The translations under genes and the position numbers were made by a program. The notes beneath the pieces are model-generated. The model worked only from the letters and a program-made list of their open reading frames with translations. It was not told the origin of the DNA and searched no databases. Below are positions 25,121-34,336 of a DNA stretch of 64,000 nt, in pieces. The stretch's first letter is position 1. Every line of letters begins with the position of its first letter. Origin of the DNA: Bacteroidota bacterium (lineage in GTDB: Bacteria > Bacteroidota > Bacteroidia > Bacteroidales > Lentimicrobiaceae); assembly GCA_023434665.1 (NCBI GenBank), contig JAEYSM010000065.1, forward strand, positions 1 through 64,000. The letters run 5' to 3'.

Positions 25121-26785
25121 CTATTTTATAAGCTTTTGATTGAAGGTTGTGTTGTTATAACTCACCTGAATGAAATAGATGCCTGATCTCAGACCACCTA
25201 ATCCGTTTACTTTGATGTTCTTGTTTGACTTATCCGATACGAGCTCTTTCACTATTCTTCCGGAGGAATTAATCAGTTTGATCATTACCGGCCCATTCAA
25301 TGAATCTTCAATATCTATATCAATATAATCGGAAAAGGGATTGGGATAAAATCTTGTCTTAACCTCTTTAAATCCATTAGTCATTGTCAGTGAATTAGCA
25401 AGTACAAAATCGGGTATTCCCCATCCGATAAAGTTATCAGGATTTGTTGCTCTGCTCGCACTCTGTTTAATAAAGGAAATAATCTCCATATTGGAATAGG
25501 TAGGATTTGCCTGCCAGAAACAAGCGGCTGCTCCACTAAGAATAGGAGAAGAGAAAGATGTACCATTAGCCATTGAAATGCCGTAAGGACTTGCAACTAC
25601 AGCTTCACGACCCTGAGCAGCAATTTCAGGTTTGACCCTGCCATCGTATGTTGGTCCTCTGGAACTAAATGAAGCATAATTTCCAAAAGCATCAACAGCA
25701 CCAACCGTTAGGACACTGTCGCCATCTGCTGGTGCAGATATATAGGTCCATGGATTATTTCCTTCATTACCTGCACTGTTAACAACCAGCATTCCTTTGG
25801 CAGCTGCCAAGTCGGCACCAATAGTTATAGGGGCTGTGTCTCCATTCATGTCAGCATAAGTGTGATTTTCAGAAGGATTATCGAAAGTGGTATAACCCAA
25901 AGATGTATTAATGACATCAACTCCAACAGAGTCCGCATATTCAGCTGCATTTATCCAGTAATATTCCTCCATAAGGTACTCACCATTAGTATCTTCAGAT
26001 CTTAACAGATAGTAAGATGCATGTGGTGCTGTACCAACAAACTGACCTGGCAGATTACCTCCCATAGTTGATAATACCATAGTGCCATGTGAACTCATAT
26101 CTGTATTATATATGTTAGTGCCGGGTTGCACAAAATCTCTTGTACCTAAAATTCTGTTAGTTGCAAAAAGACTGTCAAAAACATCCATTACATCAACACT
26201 ATTAAATCCGGCATCAATAACTGCAATGACCATACCGGCCCCTGTGTATCCCATATCATGAAGTTCATTTATCTTAAGCATCTGCGCCTGGTTTGCCGAT
26301 GCTCCATAATCAAATACACCTGTCTTATATGAGTGCTTCAGTTTAGTTTCATCCAGTTTTTGCACTTTTTCATTGAAAAAGAAACGCTTAAAGCGATTAT
26401 TGTTCTTTTTAACTGAAGGGGCTTGTATTGGGTTAATCCTTTCAATAAAAGGTAATCCTACAACAGAGTTATAATCTTCAGAGCTTAAATTTGCCATGAC
26501 CATATTGAGCCACTTCGATTTATAATAGATTTCTGCTCCATTATCCTGCAATGCCTGAATATAGGATTCACTGATTGGAAGATCAGTATTGTTTAATGGA
26601 ATTTGTTGTAATATTCTTCTTTCAATGGATTTCTGAGAAAGGTATTCAGAAGGTTTCGACAACGAGAATTTTGAATTGCCTTTATCCTTCAGTTTTATCA
26701 GATAGGATTTTGTTGCATCCTGAGCTGAAAGGAGTAATGAAGACAAAAAAAGAAATATAAAAAGTACGGGTAATTTTACTTTCAT
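25121..26785 (-). CDS. T9SS-exported subtilisin-like (S8) serine protease
   Basis: 554 residues. An N-terminal signal peptide (LPVLFIFLFLSSLLLSAQ) is followed by an inhibitor-like prodomain. The S8 catalytic domain shows VIAVIDAGFNS (Asp), MSSHGTMV (His) and NGTSFSSPILSGAAA (Ser). NSAGNEG marks the oxyanion region. The last 80 or so residues are a T9SS type A sorting domain (TRFYPNPFSDYIDI, SGIYFIQVSY, QKLIK). It acts outside the cell or on its surface. TATTTTTG, a -7 box, lies at 26835-26842. Confidence 0.95.
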   Translation of the reverse strand: MKVKLPVLFIFLFLSSLLLSAQDATKSYLIKLKDKGNSKFSLSKPSEYLSQKSIERRILQQIPLNNTDLPISESYIQALQDNGAEIYYKSKWLNMVMANLSSEDYNSVVGLPFIERINPIQAPSVKKNNNRFKRFFFNEKVQKLDETKLKHSYKTGVFDYGASANQAQMLKINELHDMGYTGAGMVIAVIDAGFNSVDVMDVFDSLFATNRILGTRDFVQPGTNIYNTDMSSHGTMVLSTMGGNLPGQFVGTAPHASYYLLRSEDTNGEYLMEEYYWINAAEYADSVGVDVINTSLGYTTFDNPSENHTYADMNGDTAPITIGADLAAAKGMLVVNSAGNEGNNPWTYISAPADGDSVLTVGAVDAFGNYASFSSRGPTYDGRVKPEIAAQGREAVVASPYGISMANGTSFSSPILSGAAACFWQANPTYSNMEIISFIKQSASRATNPDNFIGWGIPDFVLANSLTMTNGFKEVKTRFYPNPFSDYIDIDIEDSLNGPVMIKLINSSGRIVKELVSDKSNKNIKVNGLGGLRSGIYFIQVSYNNTTFNQKLIK

Positions 26786-26834
26786 TCTAATGAGTTTATT
26801 TAGTTAAATAACAATGCGTTCCCTTCATAGTTTG

Positions 26835-26842
26835 CAAAAATA
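26835..26842 (-). promoter_or_regulatory. -7 element of the S8 protease gene
   Basis: TATTTTTG on the minus strand matches TAnnTTTG, 50 bases before ATG 26785. Confidence 0.45.
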
Positions 26843-26868
26843 TAAATTCAATCGGTTTAACAAATATT

Positions 26869-27825
26869 TTATGCAATTTTCAGGCCACTGATATATCGGT
26901 CTTTGTCGTTCAGGTCCTGATAAACCATTATTTCGTCAAAAGCATATTCCCTCATTAAATTCACTAACTCCAGACTGTGATTTTCGTTTATTTCAAACCA
27001 GAGCCGGCCTGATTTTTTGAGATGATGCAGCGAATAATTTAAAATCGCACGATAAAACAACAGTGGGTCGTTATCTTTCACAAATAAGGCAAGATCAGGC
27101 TCATACTGAAGCACATTGGTTGACATCAATGCCTTTTCAGATTCCTTCACATATGGGGGATTACTTATTATAATGTCGTAGATAAAACCATGATCTTCTT
27201 TATTGTGTGGCAAACTGTGGGTTGGAGCTGATTGGCCTCTTTCATGCTTGGGGATGTTTTGCCCTCCTGAATCAATATTATGTATCAGCAGGAAATTTCT
27301 ATCATACTCAAGAATGTCCTGCCGTAAAAATTTTATTCTGACGTCATGTTTCAGAGCATTGGCCTTTGCAACTTCAAGTGCTTCTGTTGAAATGTCCATA
27401 GCAGACACATCGGCATTCTTTAAATGCAATGCAATAGAAACAGCAATTGCCCCACTCCCTGTCCCAATATCGAGAATGTTGTATGCTTTAGATTCATCAA
27501 GACTTTTTAAAATGAGTTTTATAAGTTCTTCAGTCTCCCCACGAGGTATTAAAACATCCGGAGTAACCTTAAATTCAAGGCCATTGAACCATGCTTTTCC
27601 AACAACATACTGTACCGGCTTTTCCTTCATAAGTTCCGGAATCGCTTCATTTACTTTGTCAATAAACTCGCTTTCAGCCTCCTCATCCTTTATTAATAGC
27701 CACTTGTGACTTTCAATTGGACTTATTGCTTTAAAAAAGTACGTCTGTATAGCTTTCGCTTCCCTATCACCGTATATTGGTCTTAGTTTGTCAATTACTA
27801 ACCGGGCAAGTTGACCATAATTCAT
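26869..27825 (-). CDS. prmC: Release factor glutamine methyltransferase with internal insertion
   Basis: 318 residues against about 280 usual. The N-terminal helical domain is followed by the SAM-binding motif NILDIGTGSGAIAVSIA (residues 116-132) and the catalytic ISNPPYVKESEK (NPPY at 222-225). It methylates the Gln of the GGQ motif in release factors RF1/RF2. Residues about 176-214, between RQDILEYD and YDIIISNPPY, are an extra segment (GGQNIPKHERGQSAPTHSLP within it) not expected in the family. The DNA of this segment has GGCAAA/TTTGCC at its edges. The frame is maintained. Confidence 0.93.
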   Translation of the reverse strand: MNYGQLARLVIDKLRPIYGDREAKAIQTYFFKAISPIESHKWLLIKDEEAESEFIDKVNEAIPELMKEKPVQYVVGKAWFNGLEFKVTPDVLIPRGETEELIKLILKSLDESKAYNILDIGTGSGAIAVSIALHLKNADVSAMDISTEALEVAKANALKHDVRIKFLRQDILEYDRNFLLIHNIDSGGQNIPKHERGQSAPTHSLPHNKEDHGFIYDIIISNPPYVKESEKALMSTNVLQYEPDLALFVKDNDPLLFYRAILNYSLHHLKKSGRLWFEINENHSLELVNLMREYAFDEIMVYQDLNDKDRYISGLKIA

Positions 27826-27834
27826 CTTAATGCA

Positions 27835-27842
27835 TAATTTTG
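27835..27842 (+). promoter_or_regulatory. -7 element of the hypothetical gene divergent from prmC
   Basis: TAATTTTG matches TAnnTTTG, 30 bases before ATG 27872. Its position inside the longer reading frame from 27830 argues for the later start. Confidence 0.5.
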
Positions 27843-27871
27843 CAACAAAAATACTCCACTATCCCATTCCT

Positions 27872-28810
27872 ATGTCCCTGACGATTGATTTATTGAAAGT
27901 AAATGAATTATCTCAGGTAATCCTGAATGATTCAAACAATGATATACAGGGAATCCGCTTAATCAATAACTCTTCTTATTTGTCTGAAAATCAATGGTTC
28001 AAAAATCTTAAGAGGTTTGATGAGAAGAAATTGCTGGACAAGTTGACTGAAGATCAGTTAATCGCATCAGTATATTTCTTTATCAGAGAATCGGTGACTT
28101 CAGTCATGCTGATGAAACAGTGGTTTCTTGATCTTGAACTGACTGATTCATTGAGTGAAGAACTGGCTGACTTCCTTTATGAGGCCAAAATCGAAAGCCT
28201 GAATCAGGAGAATTTTGATGAAATATCAGATTATGCTGAAATGTCGGTTGACTCCCCTTCTATCAGCATTGCTGAACTGATACAACTACTCAGAGAGAAA
28301 AAAGAAATTACGTGGTTGTACACTTACTCAGGATCTAATGGTTTGGTGAAGAATGACCTTAGGAGTTCTCAAAAGGTAGAAATCAATATCCTTACGAGTC
28401 CTGAAAAGGTAGAAATCAATATGACCCAACTAAAAGAATCTTCTTTTATGATCGAGGATCATCATTGCATCGTAATCGGGCTTTCAAGTTCGTTTACTTC
28501 GTTCGTTGAGGTCATAATGCATAGTTTTCCTGCGACAATTGCTTCTTTCTGCTCACTGATCAGGGTTTCTGATAGAGATATGACAACAGTCGGTAATCTA
28601 CTTTTATCAAATCCTTTGTTTCTTCATTATCTTAGCAAATATTTTAAAAGGATTGAGTTTTGTGGGTTTAATGATTCAGGCCAACTTGTAGTCTGGGATA
28701 CAGTAAACCGGGATAATTGTGGAAGTGGATTGTGGTATAATAAATTAGAAAAAGAAGATCATGTGAACGGGCAGTCTGTCATCCCGTTATTTATGAAGCT
28801 TGTTAAATAA
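27872..28810 (+). CDS. Hypothetical protein, divergent from prmC
   Basis: 312 residues from ATG 27872. I do not recognise the family. The sequence is acidic and mostly helical in the first 150 residues (LSEELADFLYEAKIESLNQENFDEI) and more strand-rich after that (HHCIVIGLSSSFTSFVEVIMHSFPATIASF). There is no signal peptide or membrane segment. An 11-residue in-frame tandem duplication is visible (KVEINILTSPEKVEINMTQ), encoded by two 19-base identical blocks 33 bases apart (28371-28389 and 28404-28422). It shares its promoter region with prmC. Confidence 0.7.
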   Translation: MSLTIDLLKVNELSQVILNDSNNDIQGIRLINNSSYLSENQWFKNLKRFDEKKLLDKLTEDQLIASVYFFIRESVTSVMLMKQWFLDLELTDSLSEELADFLYEAKIESLNQENFDEISDYAEMSVDSPSISIAELIQLLREKKEITWLYTYSGSNGLVKNDLRSSQKVEINILTSPEKVEINMTQLKESSFMIEDHHCIVIGLSSSFTSFVEVIMHSFPATIASFCSLIRVSDRDMTTVGNLLLSNPLFLHYLSKYFKRIEFCGFNDSGQLVVWDTVNRDNCGSGLWYNKLEKEDHVNGQSVIPLFMKLVK

Positions 28811-28887
28811 GGCGACAATGCGTTTTTTTAGGTGTTTACTCCGATGAATCTGAGCTAAAATTCCGCTGAGCAAAAAATACTTATATA

Positions 28888-29400
28888 ATGAACCAGGAAT
28901 GTCCGTTTTGTAATGAAGAGGTAACAAATGAAGCTTTCGCAGAAGGAAATGATTGCATAGCTATATACAATCATGCTCCAATTGTTGAAGGTCATAGTCT
29001 TGTAATTCCCAAAAAGCACATTACCAACCTTTTATCAATGTCAGATGAAGAATACAGCAACATCTTCCACTTTACGAGAAAGGTTACCGCATTTCTGACA
29101 GACCATTACAACACGCCTGAATTTGACCTTACCATTCAGCAGGGACAAAATGCAGGACAAAGTATCGAGCACTTGCACCTTCATATTATTCCGCGTAGAT
29201 ACAATGACCTGCCCCAGGGTGTTGAATGGTACGATAAAATGAGAGCAATAGAAGGTATTCGCCGTGAGGCCGATATTGAACCATCGCATATTGAGTCAGG
29301 AAGTAAAGGACTCGATTCTGATCGCAAACTGCCACCTCAAGTATTAAAGAAAACTGCCGCAGATCTTAAAAAAGCCTGGGATTCATGGATTTTACTTTAG
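28888..29400 (+). CDS. HIT family hydrolase
   Basis: 170 residues. The HIT triad is HLHLHII within QSIEHLHLHIIPRRYNDLPQG, and the N-terminal CPFCNEEV is a likely zinc site. AIYNHAPIVEGHSLVIPKKHI is the typical second strand region. The family hydrolyses or transfers nucleotides from dinucleoside polyphosphates or AMP-derivatives. The C-terminal 45 residues are a helical extension. No operon partner is clear; the next gene is convergent. Confidence 0.9.
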   Translation: MNQECPFCNEEVTNEAFAEGNDCIAIYNHAPIVEGHSLVIPKKHITNLLSMSDEEYSNIFHFTRKVTAFLTDHYNTPEFDLTIQQGQNAGQSIEHLHLHIIPRRYNDLPQGVEWYDKMRAIEGIRREADIEPSHIESGSKGLDSDRKLPPQVLKKTAADLKKAWDSWILL

Positions 29401-29409
29401 TTGAGTGTA

Positions 29410-30324
29410 TCAACCAATAAAGAACAGAGAGACACCAAATACAGCTATTATCGCTCCAACAACTTCAATCCATGTTATTTTTTCTTTCATTATAAAGACT
29501 GAAGGCACGATAATGAGGACCGGGACTATTGAAATAATGGTAGAAGCCACTCCCGAAGAGGTGAATTTTACGGCCAGAAGAGAGAAAGAAACACCAAGGA
29601 ACGGTCCGAAAAATGCGCCTACACTCATACGTTTCATGGCACTCAAATTTGAGACTGCACTCCTTACCCTTGGCCAGAAGCCCATATAAGTTATTACAAT
29701 TATGAATCCAATAATTCCTGTTATCACCCTGATCTGAGTAGCCGCGAAAGGATTGTAATCACCGATTCCATATTTACTCAGAACAAGACCTATACCTTGT
29801 CCCGCAGCACCGCCAAGGGCGAGAAGGATTCCTTTGACCGGATATCTGAAGTGAAGTGATGAAAACAGGCCATTCACCGGTTCACCCGTTTTCTTGGCAA
29901 GAATAGTGATACTGATACCAAAAAAGGTAATAATCATTCCAGCAATACCTTTCAGATTCATCGTTTCTCCCATCATCAGCCATCCTGTAACAGCAGCAAT
30001 AGGTGGTGCGAGCGACATAATAAGCATGGAAATTCTTGCGCCTACCACTACATAAGCCTGAAACAGAAATAAATCACCAAGCACAAAACCGACCAAACCT
30101 GAAACTGAAAGCCATACCCAGTTATGGGTAGTTGCACCCGTCGGAAGTATATGTCCATTCAGTATCAGGCTCAGTAAACCCAGATAGATGAATGCAAGCG
30201 ATAACCTTATAATATTGACTGAAAGGGATCCTACCTTTTTGCCGGCAGATTCGAAAGCCAAAGCAGTTATAGTCCAGAAAACAGCTGTTACAAGAGCAGC
30301 CAGTTCACCATAATATTGGTTCAT
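29410..30324 (-). CDS. DMT-superfamily EamA transporter
   Basis: 304 residues with ten hydrophobic segments arranged as two EamA repeats of five. Repeat one includes FWTITALAFESAGKKVGSLS and GFVLGDLFLFQAYVVVGARISMLI; repeat two ends with SSGVASTIISIVPVLIIVPS and EVVGAIIAVFGVSLFF. It is an inner-membrane drug/metabolite exporter-type protein; the substrate is unknown. A -7 box TACATTTG lies at 30342-30349. Confidence 0.9.
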   Translation of the reverse strand: MNQYYGELAALVTAVFWTITALAFESAGKKVGSLSVNIIRLSLAFIYLGLLSLILNGHILPTGATTHNWVWLSVSGLVGFVLGDLFLFQAYVVVGARISMLIMSLAPPIAAVTGWLMMGETMNLKGIAGMIITFFGISITILAKKTGEPVNGLFSSLHFRYPVKGILLALGGAAGQGIGLVLSKYGIGDYNPFAATQIRVITGIIGFIIVITYMGFWPRVRSAVSNLSAMKRMSVGAFFGPFLGVSFSLLAVKFTSSGVASTIISIVPVLIIVPSVFIMKEKITWIEVVGAIIAVFGVSLFFIG

Positions 30325-30341
30325 ATAGGCAGTTTAGGGTG

Positions 30342-30349
30342 CAAATGTA
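30342..30349 (-). promoter_or_regulatory. -7 element of the EamA transporter gene
   Basis: TACATTTG on the minus strand matches TAnnTTTG, 18 bases before ATG 30324. Confidence 0.5.
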
Positions 30350-30450
30350 TCAAAATATTTACGTCTCTTTTTTGCAAAGCTGCTAGAGGAATTAGTTTTT
30401 TTATCTTAAGTTTGAAAGTTTATTAATGAGGGGTTAAAATTATTTCATTT

Positions 30451-31065
30451 ATGCTGTTCGAAGACACCTATAAGACTATTGATGAACCTTCTACAGGAAT
30501 CTATAAAGAAAAGGGCAGCAAATTTCTTGCTTTTGCTTATCCGGTTAAATCCGATTCTGAAATAAAGCCAGTAATTGAAGAGCTTAAGAAAAAGTACTTT
30601 GATGCCAGGCACCATTGTTACGCCTATATATTAGGTTACGATAAATCGGCATGGAGAGTAAATGATGATGGAGAGCCTTCCGGAACTGCAGGTAAACCTA
30701 TATATGGCCAGCTGCAATCGTTCGATCTTACGAATGTACTTTTAGTGGTTGTCAGATACTTTGGTGGGGTTAAACTAGGTGTAAGTGGCCTGATAAACGC
30801 CTATAAATCAGCAGCAAAGGATTCACTTGAAAACGCAAAAATAAGTGAAAGGACCATTAATGAGATTTATAAAATGGAATTCCCTTATGAGAGGATAAAT
30901 GATGCTATGAAAATTGTCAGGGATTTTAATCTACAGATAGTGGAAACTGTTTTCGATACTCACTCAAATATTGTTTATAAAATCAGAAGAAATGACGCAG
31001 AAAAAGTGATTAACAAATGCCGGTCGATGTATCGATTTGAAGTGATATATTTAGGAATTGAATAA
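30451..31065 (+). CDS. YigZ/IMPACT family protein (UPF0029)
   Basis: 204 residues. The N-terminal UPF0029 domain shows KGSKFLAFAYPV, ARHHCYAYILG, DDGEPSGTAGKPI and VVRYFGGVKLGVSGLINAY. A smaller ferredoxin-like C-terminal domain (DUF1949 type) follows from about residue 135. The family includes E. coli YigZ and eukaryotic IMPACT; the bacterial role is not firmly established, though ribosome or translation links are proposed. It stands upstream of dnaA on the same strand, 225 bases away. Confidence 0.9.
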   Translation: MLFEDTYKTIDEPSTGIYKEKGSKFLAFAYPVKSDSEIKPVIEELKKKYFDARHHCYAYILGYDKSAWRVNDDGEPSGTAGKPIYGQLQSFDLTNVLLVVVRYFGGVKLGVSGLINAYKSAAKDSLENAKISERTINEIYKMEFPYERINDAMKIVRDFNLQIVETVFDTHSNIVYKIRRNDAEKVINKCRSMYRFEVIYLGIE

Positions 31066-31290
31066 TTTCTGATTATCAACTATTATGCGGTTTTCATCCA
31101 TTAAGGCATTACTGAATTATTTTTGAAAAAGCAATAGATAATAAACTTTTTTTTTCACTTTTATTAGATGAATTTTGTTGAAAAGATCAAGGGGGAGAAA
31201 AAATAAATTTTTATTGACAATAAAATGTTGAAAGAATTTAGAGATCTGTAGTTTTTTTATTTCTATTACCTTATTATTCGGATTATTATA

Positions 31291-32727
31291 ATGAAAGAAG
31301 TTCATCAAGAAGTTTGGGAGAATTGTCTGAAAATTATCAGGGACAATATCAATCACCAAAGTTACAAGACATGGTTTTCGCCTATAATACCCGTCAAACT
31401 TCAGGATAATGTACTTACTATTCAGGTTCCAAGTCATTTCTTTTACGAATGGCTTGAAGAGCACTACATCGCACTACTAAAGAAAACCATAAAACACGAA
31501 TTGGGTCCTGCAGGGCGTCTGGAATACAGCATTATAATGGAAAACGCTGTTGATTCCAAAGGACCTTTCACAATAAAGGTGCCCACAAGTAACCGTAATT
31601 CTTTATCAAATCCATCAGTTCAAATGCCCATTGATATTAACCAGGGGGCTGCAAAGGAAATTCCAAATCCATTTGTTATTCCGGGGTTAAGAAAGATTCA
31701 GGTGCATTCACAATTGAACGAATCTTATTCATTCGATAATTTTATTGAAGGCGATTGCAATAGGCTGGCTCGTTCAGCAGGTTATGCCGTTGCTACCAAT
31801 CCAGGAAAAACTGCATTCAATCCGTTATTTTTATATAGTGCCAGTGGTTTGGGTAAAACACACCTTGCTCATGCAATTGGTATTCAGGTTAAAAATAATT
31901 TTCCTGATAAAACGGTCCTTTACGTCACTGCTGAGCAGTTTATACAGCAATTTGTCCAGGCTAACATCAATAAAAATCAGAACGACTTCGTCCATTTTTA
32001 CCAGATGATAGATGTGCTTTTAATTGACGACATTCAGTTCCTTTCAACCAAAGAAAAGACACAGGATGTTTTCTTCCACATCTTCAACCACCTCCATCAG
32101 AACGGAAACCAATTGGTAATTACCTGCGATAAGCCACCGGTAGAATTGAAAGGAATGGAACCCAGGTTACTGTCCAGGTTCAAATGGGGATTGGCTGCTG
32201 ACCTTCAGTTGCCTGACCTGCAGACTCGTATTGCGATCCTTAATAAACGACTGTACAAGGATGGAATTGAAATGCCAAAGGAAGTTATTGAATATGTGGC
32301 CTACAATATCACAACAAATGTCCGGGAACTTGAAGGCGCACTTACTTCACTGATGGCACAATCCTCACTTAATAAGAAATCAATAACTATTGAACTTGCC
32401 CGTCAGATGATTGACAAGTATGTCAAGAATTCAACAAGGGAAGTATCGATTGATTACATCCAGAAGGTAGTTTGCGACTTCTTTGAAATTCAGGTGGAAA
32501 GCTTAAATTCTAAAACCAGGAAAAGGGAAATCGTACAGGCAAGACAACTGGCAATGTTCTTTTCGAAGAAACATACTAAGTCGTCATTGGCGACAATTGG
32601 GATGCAGTGTGGAAATAAAGACCATGCCACAGTTCTGCATGCTTGCCGGACAGTGTCAAATCTGATTGAAACTGATAAAGATTTCAGAAACTGTGCTGAA
32701 GAGATAGAGAAGAAAATCAGGGTATAA
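31291..32727 (+). CDS. dnaA: Chromosomal replication initiator DnaA
   Basis: 478 residues. Domain I is at 1-80 (EVWENCLKIIRDNINHQSYKTWF). A linker runs to about 140. The AAA+ domain has Walker A SGLGKTHLAHA and Walker B VLLIDDIQFLS. The C-terminal DNA-binding domain has the signature GNKDHATVLHACRTV. It melts the origin after binding DnaA boxes. No cluster of TTATCCACA-like boxes was found on either side, so oriC is probably not here, as is common in Bacteroidetes. The stop codon lies inside the loop of its terminator. Confidence 0.97.
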   Translation: MKEVHQEVWENCLKIIRDNINHQSYKTWFSPIIPVKLQDNVLTIQVPSHFFYEWLEEHYIALLKKTIKHELGPAGRLEYSIIMENAVDSKGPFTIKVPTSNRNSLSNPSVQMPIDINQGAAKEIPNPFVIPGLRKIQVHSQLNESYSFDNFIEGDCNRLARSAGYAVATNPGKTAFNPLFLYSASGLGKTHLAHAIGIQVKNNFPDKTVLYVTAEQFIQQFVQANINKNQNDFVHFYQMIDVLLIDDIQFLSTKEKTQDVFFHIFNHLHQNGNQLVITCDKPPVELKGMEPRLLSRFKWGLAADLQLPDLQTRIAILNKRLYKDGIEMPKEVIEYVAYNITTNVRELEGALTSLMAQSSLNKKSITIELARQMIDKYVKNSTREVSIDYIQKVVCDFFEIQVESLNSKTRKREIVQARQLAMFFSKKHTKSSLATIGMQCGNKDHATVLHACRTVSNLIETDKDFRNCAEEIEKKIRV

Positions 32728-32745
32728 TCCCTGATTTTCTTTTTG
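32713..32745 (+). terminator. Terminator overlapping the dnaA stop
   Basis: AAAATCAGGG and CCCTGATTTT form a perfect 10-bp stem around the loop TATAAT, followed by CTTTTTG. The left arm lies in the dnaA coding end and the stop codon overlaps the loop. Confidence 0.85.
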
Positions 32746-32898
32746 AAAGTTACTTATTTTGACTTAATTTGCTATATTAAACGAAATTAATTGTAACACA
32801 TTGAAAGGCTTACAACACAATTGTCAGCTTAAGATGACGTTTTGATGCAAAACAAGTGCTGATTTTTGTATGCAGCTTATCAAAAAGTACATTTGAAC

Positions 32899-33363
32899 AT
32901 GAAAATCCTAATGGTTTGTCTTGGCAATATCTGCCGTTCCCCATTAGCCGAAGGGCTCCTTAAAGAAAAAGTTAAAGCGAACAACCTGAATGTTGAAGTT
33001 GAATCCTGCGGATTTGAATTTGATCATCTTGGTTCTCAACCCGATTACAGGGCAATTGAAATAGCCGCCAAACATAATATTGATATTACAGACCAGAAGG
33101 CCCGATTATTCACAAGCGCCAACTTCGATAAATACGACAGAATTTTTGTAATGGACAAGAATAATTACCAGATGGTGGCTTCTAAAGCCAGAACGAAAGC
33201 GGATCTGGATAAAGTTGATTTTATAATGAATATGGTTGAACCGGGTAGCAATATGCCGGTGCCTGACCCATACTTTGGAAGAAGAGAGAACTTCCAGCAT
33301 ACATGGAACATGCTCGACAAAGCTACTGATAAGATTATTGATTCAATAAAGAACAATCAATGA
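32899..33363 (+). CDS. Low-molecular-weight protein-tyrosine phosphatase
   Basis: 154 residues from ATG 32899; a TTG 11 codons upstream is in frame but adds a non-family leader. The P-loop CLGNICRS (Cys7 nucleophile, Arg13) is at the N-terminus and the general-acid loop is PVPDPYFG. It removes phosphate from phosphotyrosine, or from arginine in some relatives. Its end overlaps the next gene by 4 bases (ATGA), so the two are translationally coupled. Confidence 0.95.
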   Translation: MKILMVCLGNICRSPLAEGLLKEKVKANNLNVEVESCGFEFDHLGSQPDYRAIEIAAKHNIDITDQKARLFTSANFDKYDRIFVMDKNNYQMVASKARTKADLDKVDFIMNMVEPGSNMPVPDPYFGRRENFQHTWNMLDKATDKIIDSIKNNQ

Positions 33364-34325
33364 ATCAGAGCCACATTCCCGGAATTGAAGATATTGAGCT
33401 TGCCTCTCACCGGATTGAGCCGTGGCTTCACAGGACACCTGTATTAACAAGCAGCGCCATAAATCGTCTCAGCGGATGCTCCATCTTCTTTAAATGTGAA
33501 AATCTCCAGAAGGCTGGTGTCTTTAAATCCAGAGGAGCCACTAATGCAGTTTTTAGTCTTTCTGATCAGGAATTGAGAAAGGGGGTGGCTACCCATTCTT
33601 CGGGAAATCACGCTGCTGCATTATCACTTGCGGCCTCATTAAGAAATGCGGATGCTTATATAGTAATGCCTTCAAACGCCAACATGATCAAAGTAAAGGC
33701 TGTGGAGGAATATGGAGGTAAGATTACTTTTTGCGAACCTACCCTACAATCAAGGGAGGATACACTCAAGAAAGTAATCGATGAAACAGGGGCTAATGAA
33801 GTTCATCCATATAATGATGTAAGAGTAATTGCAGGACAGGCCACATGCGCAAGAGAACTTTTCCAGCAGGCAGAGAACCTCGATTTTATCCTGACACCTG
33901 TTGGTGGTGGTGGCTTACTGAGTGGCACTGCCTTGTCCACGCATTTCTATAGTCCCCAAACCAAAGTTATTGCAGGAGAACCATCCGGAGCTGATGATGC
34001 TTCAAGATCATTCCATAGTGGAACCTTTATCCCCTCTGTTTCACCTAACACTATTGCTGATGGTCTGCTGACTTCATTGGGTTCTGTTACATTCGAAATC
34101 ATTCTTAAGCATGTGACTGATATCCTGACGGTTAGCGATACTGAAATTGTAAATGCCATGCGACTTATCTGGGAAAGGATGAAGATAATTGCAGAACCGT
34201 CTTCTGCCGTACCCCTTGCGGTAGTGCTTAAAAATCCCCGCGTTTTTAAAGATCAGAGAGTAGGAATAATCCTTTCAGGTGGAAACGTCGATTTGAATAA
34301 TTTACCCTTTAAAGCAGTAAAGTAG
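33360..34325 (+). CDS. PLP-dependent threonine/serine dehydratase or serine racemase
   Basis: 321 residues of fold-type II PLP enzyme. KCENLQKAGVFKSRGA carries the PLP lysine, HSSGNHAAALSLAA the phosphate-side Asn, and PVGGGGLLSGTAL is the glycine loop. There is no C-terminal ACT domain, so it matches the short, unregulated dehydratase or serine racemase type rather than biosynthetic IlvA. It deaminates Thr or Ser to a 2-oxo acid. It starts inside the end of the phosphatase gene and is followed by an RsmI-like gene. Confidence 0.9.
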   Translation: MNQSHIPGIEDIELASHRIEPWLHRTPVLTSSAINRLSGCSIFFKCENLQKAGVFKSRGATNAVFSLSDQELRKGVATHSSGNHAAALSLAASLRNADAYIVMPSNANMIKVKAVEEYGGKITFCEPTLQSREDTLKKVIDETGANEVHPYNDVRVIAGQATCARELFQQAENLDFILTPVGGGGLLSGTALSTHFYSPQTKVIAGEPSGADDASRSFHSGTFIPSVSPNTIADGLLTSLGSVTFEIILKHVTDILTVSDTEIVNAMRLIWERMKIIAEPSSAVPLAVVLKNPRVFKDQRVGIILSGGNVDLNNLPFKAVK

Positions 34326-34336
34326 TTATCATACTC

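Noticed and set aside
29405..29689. Reading frame antisense to the EamA gene
   Set aside because: Low-complexity shadow translation; the minus-strand frame has ten clear membrane segments.
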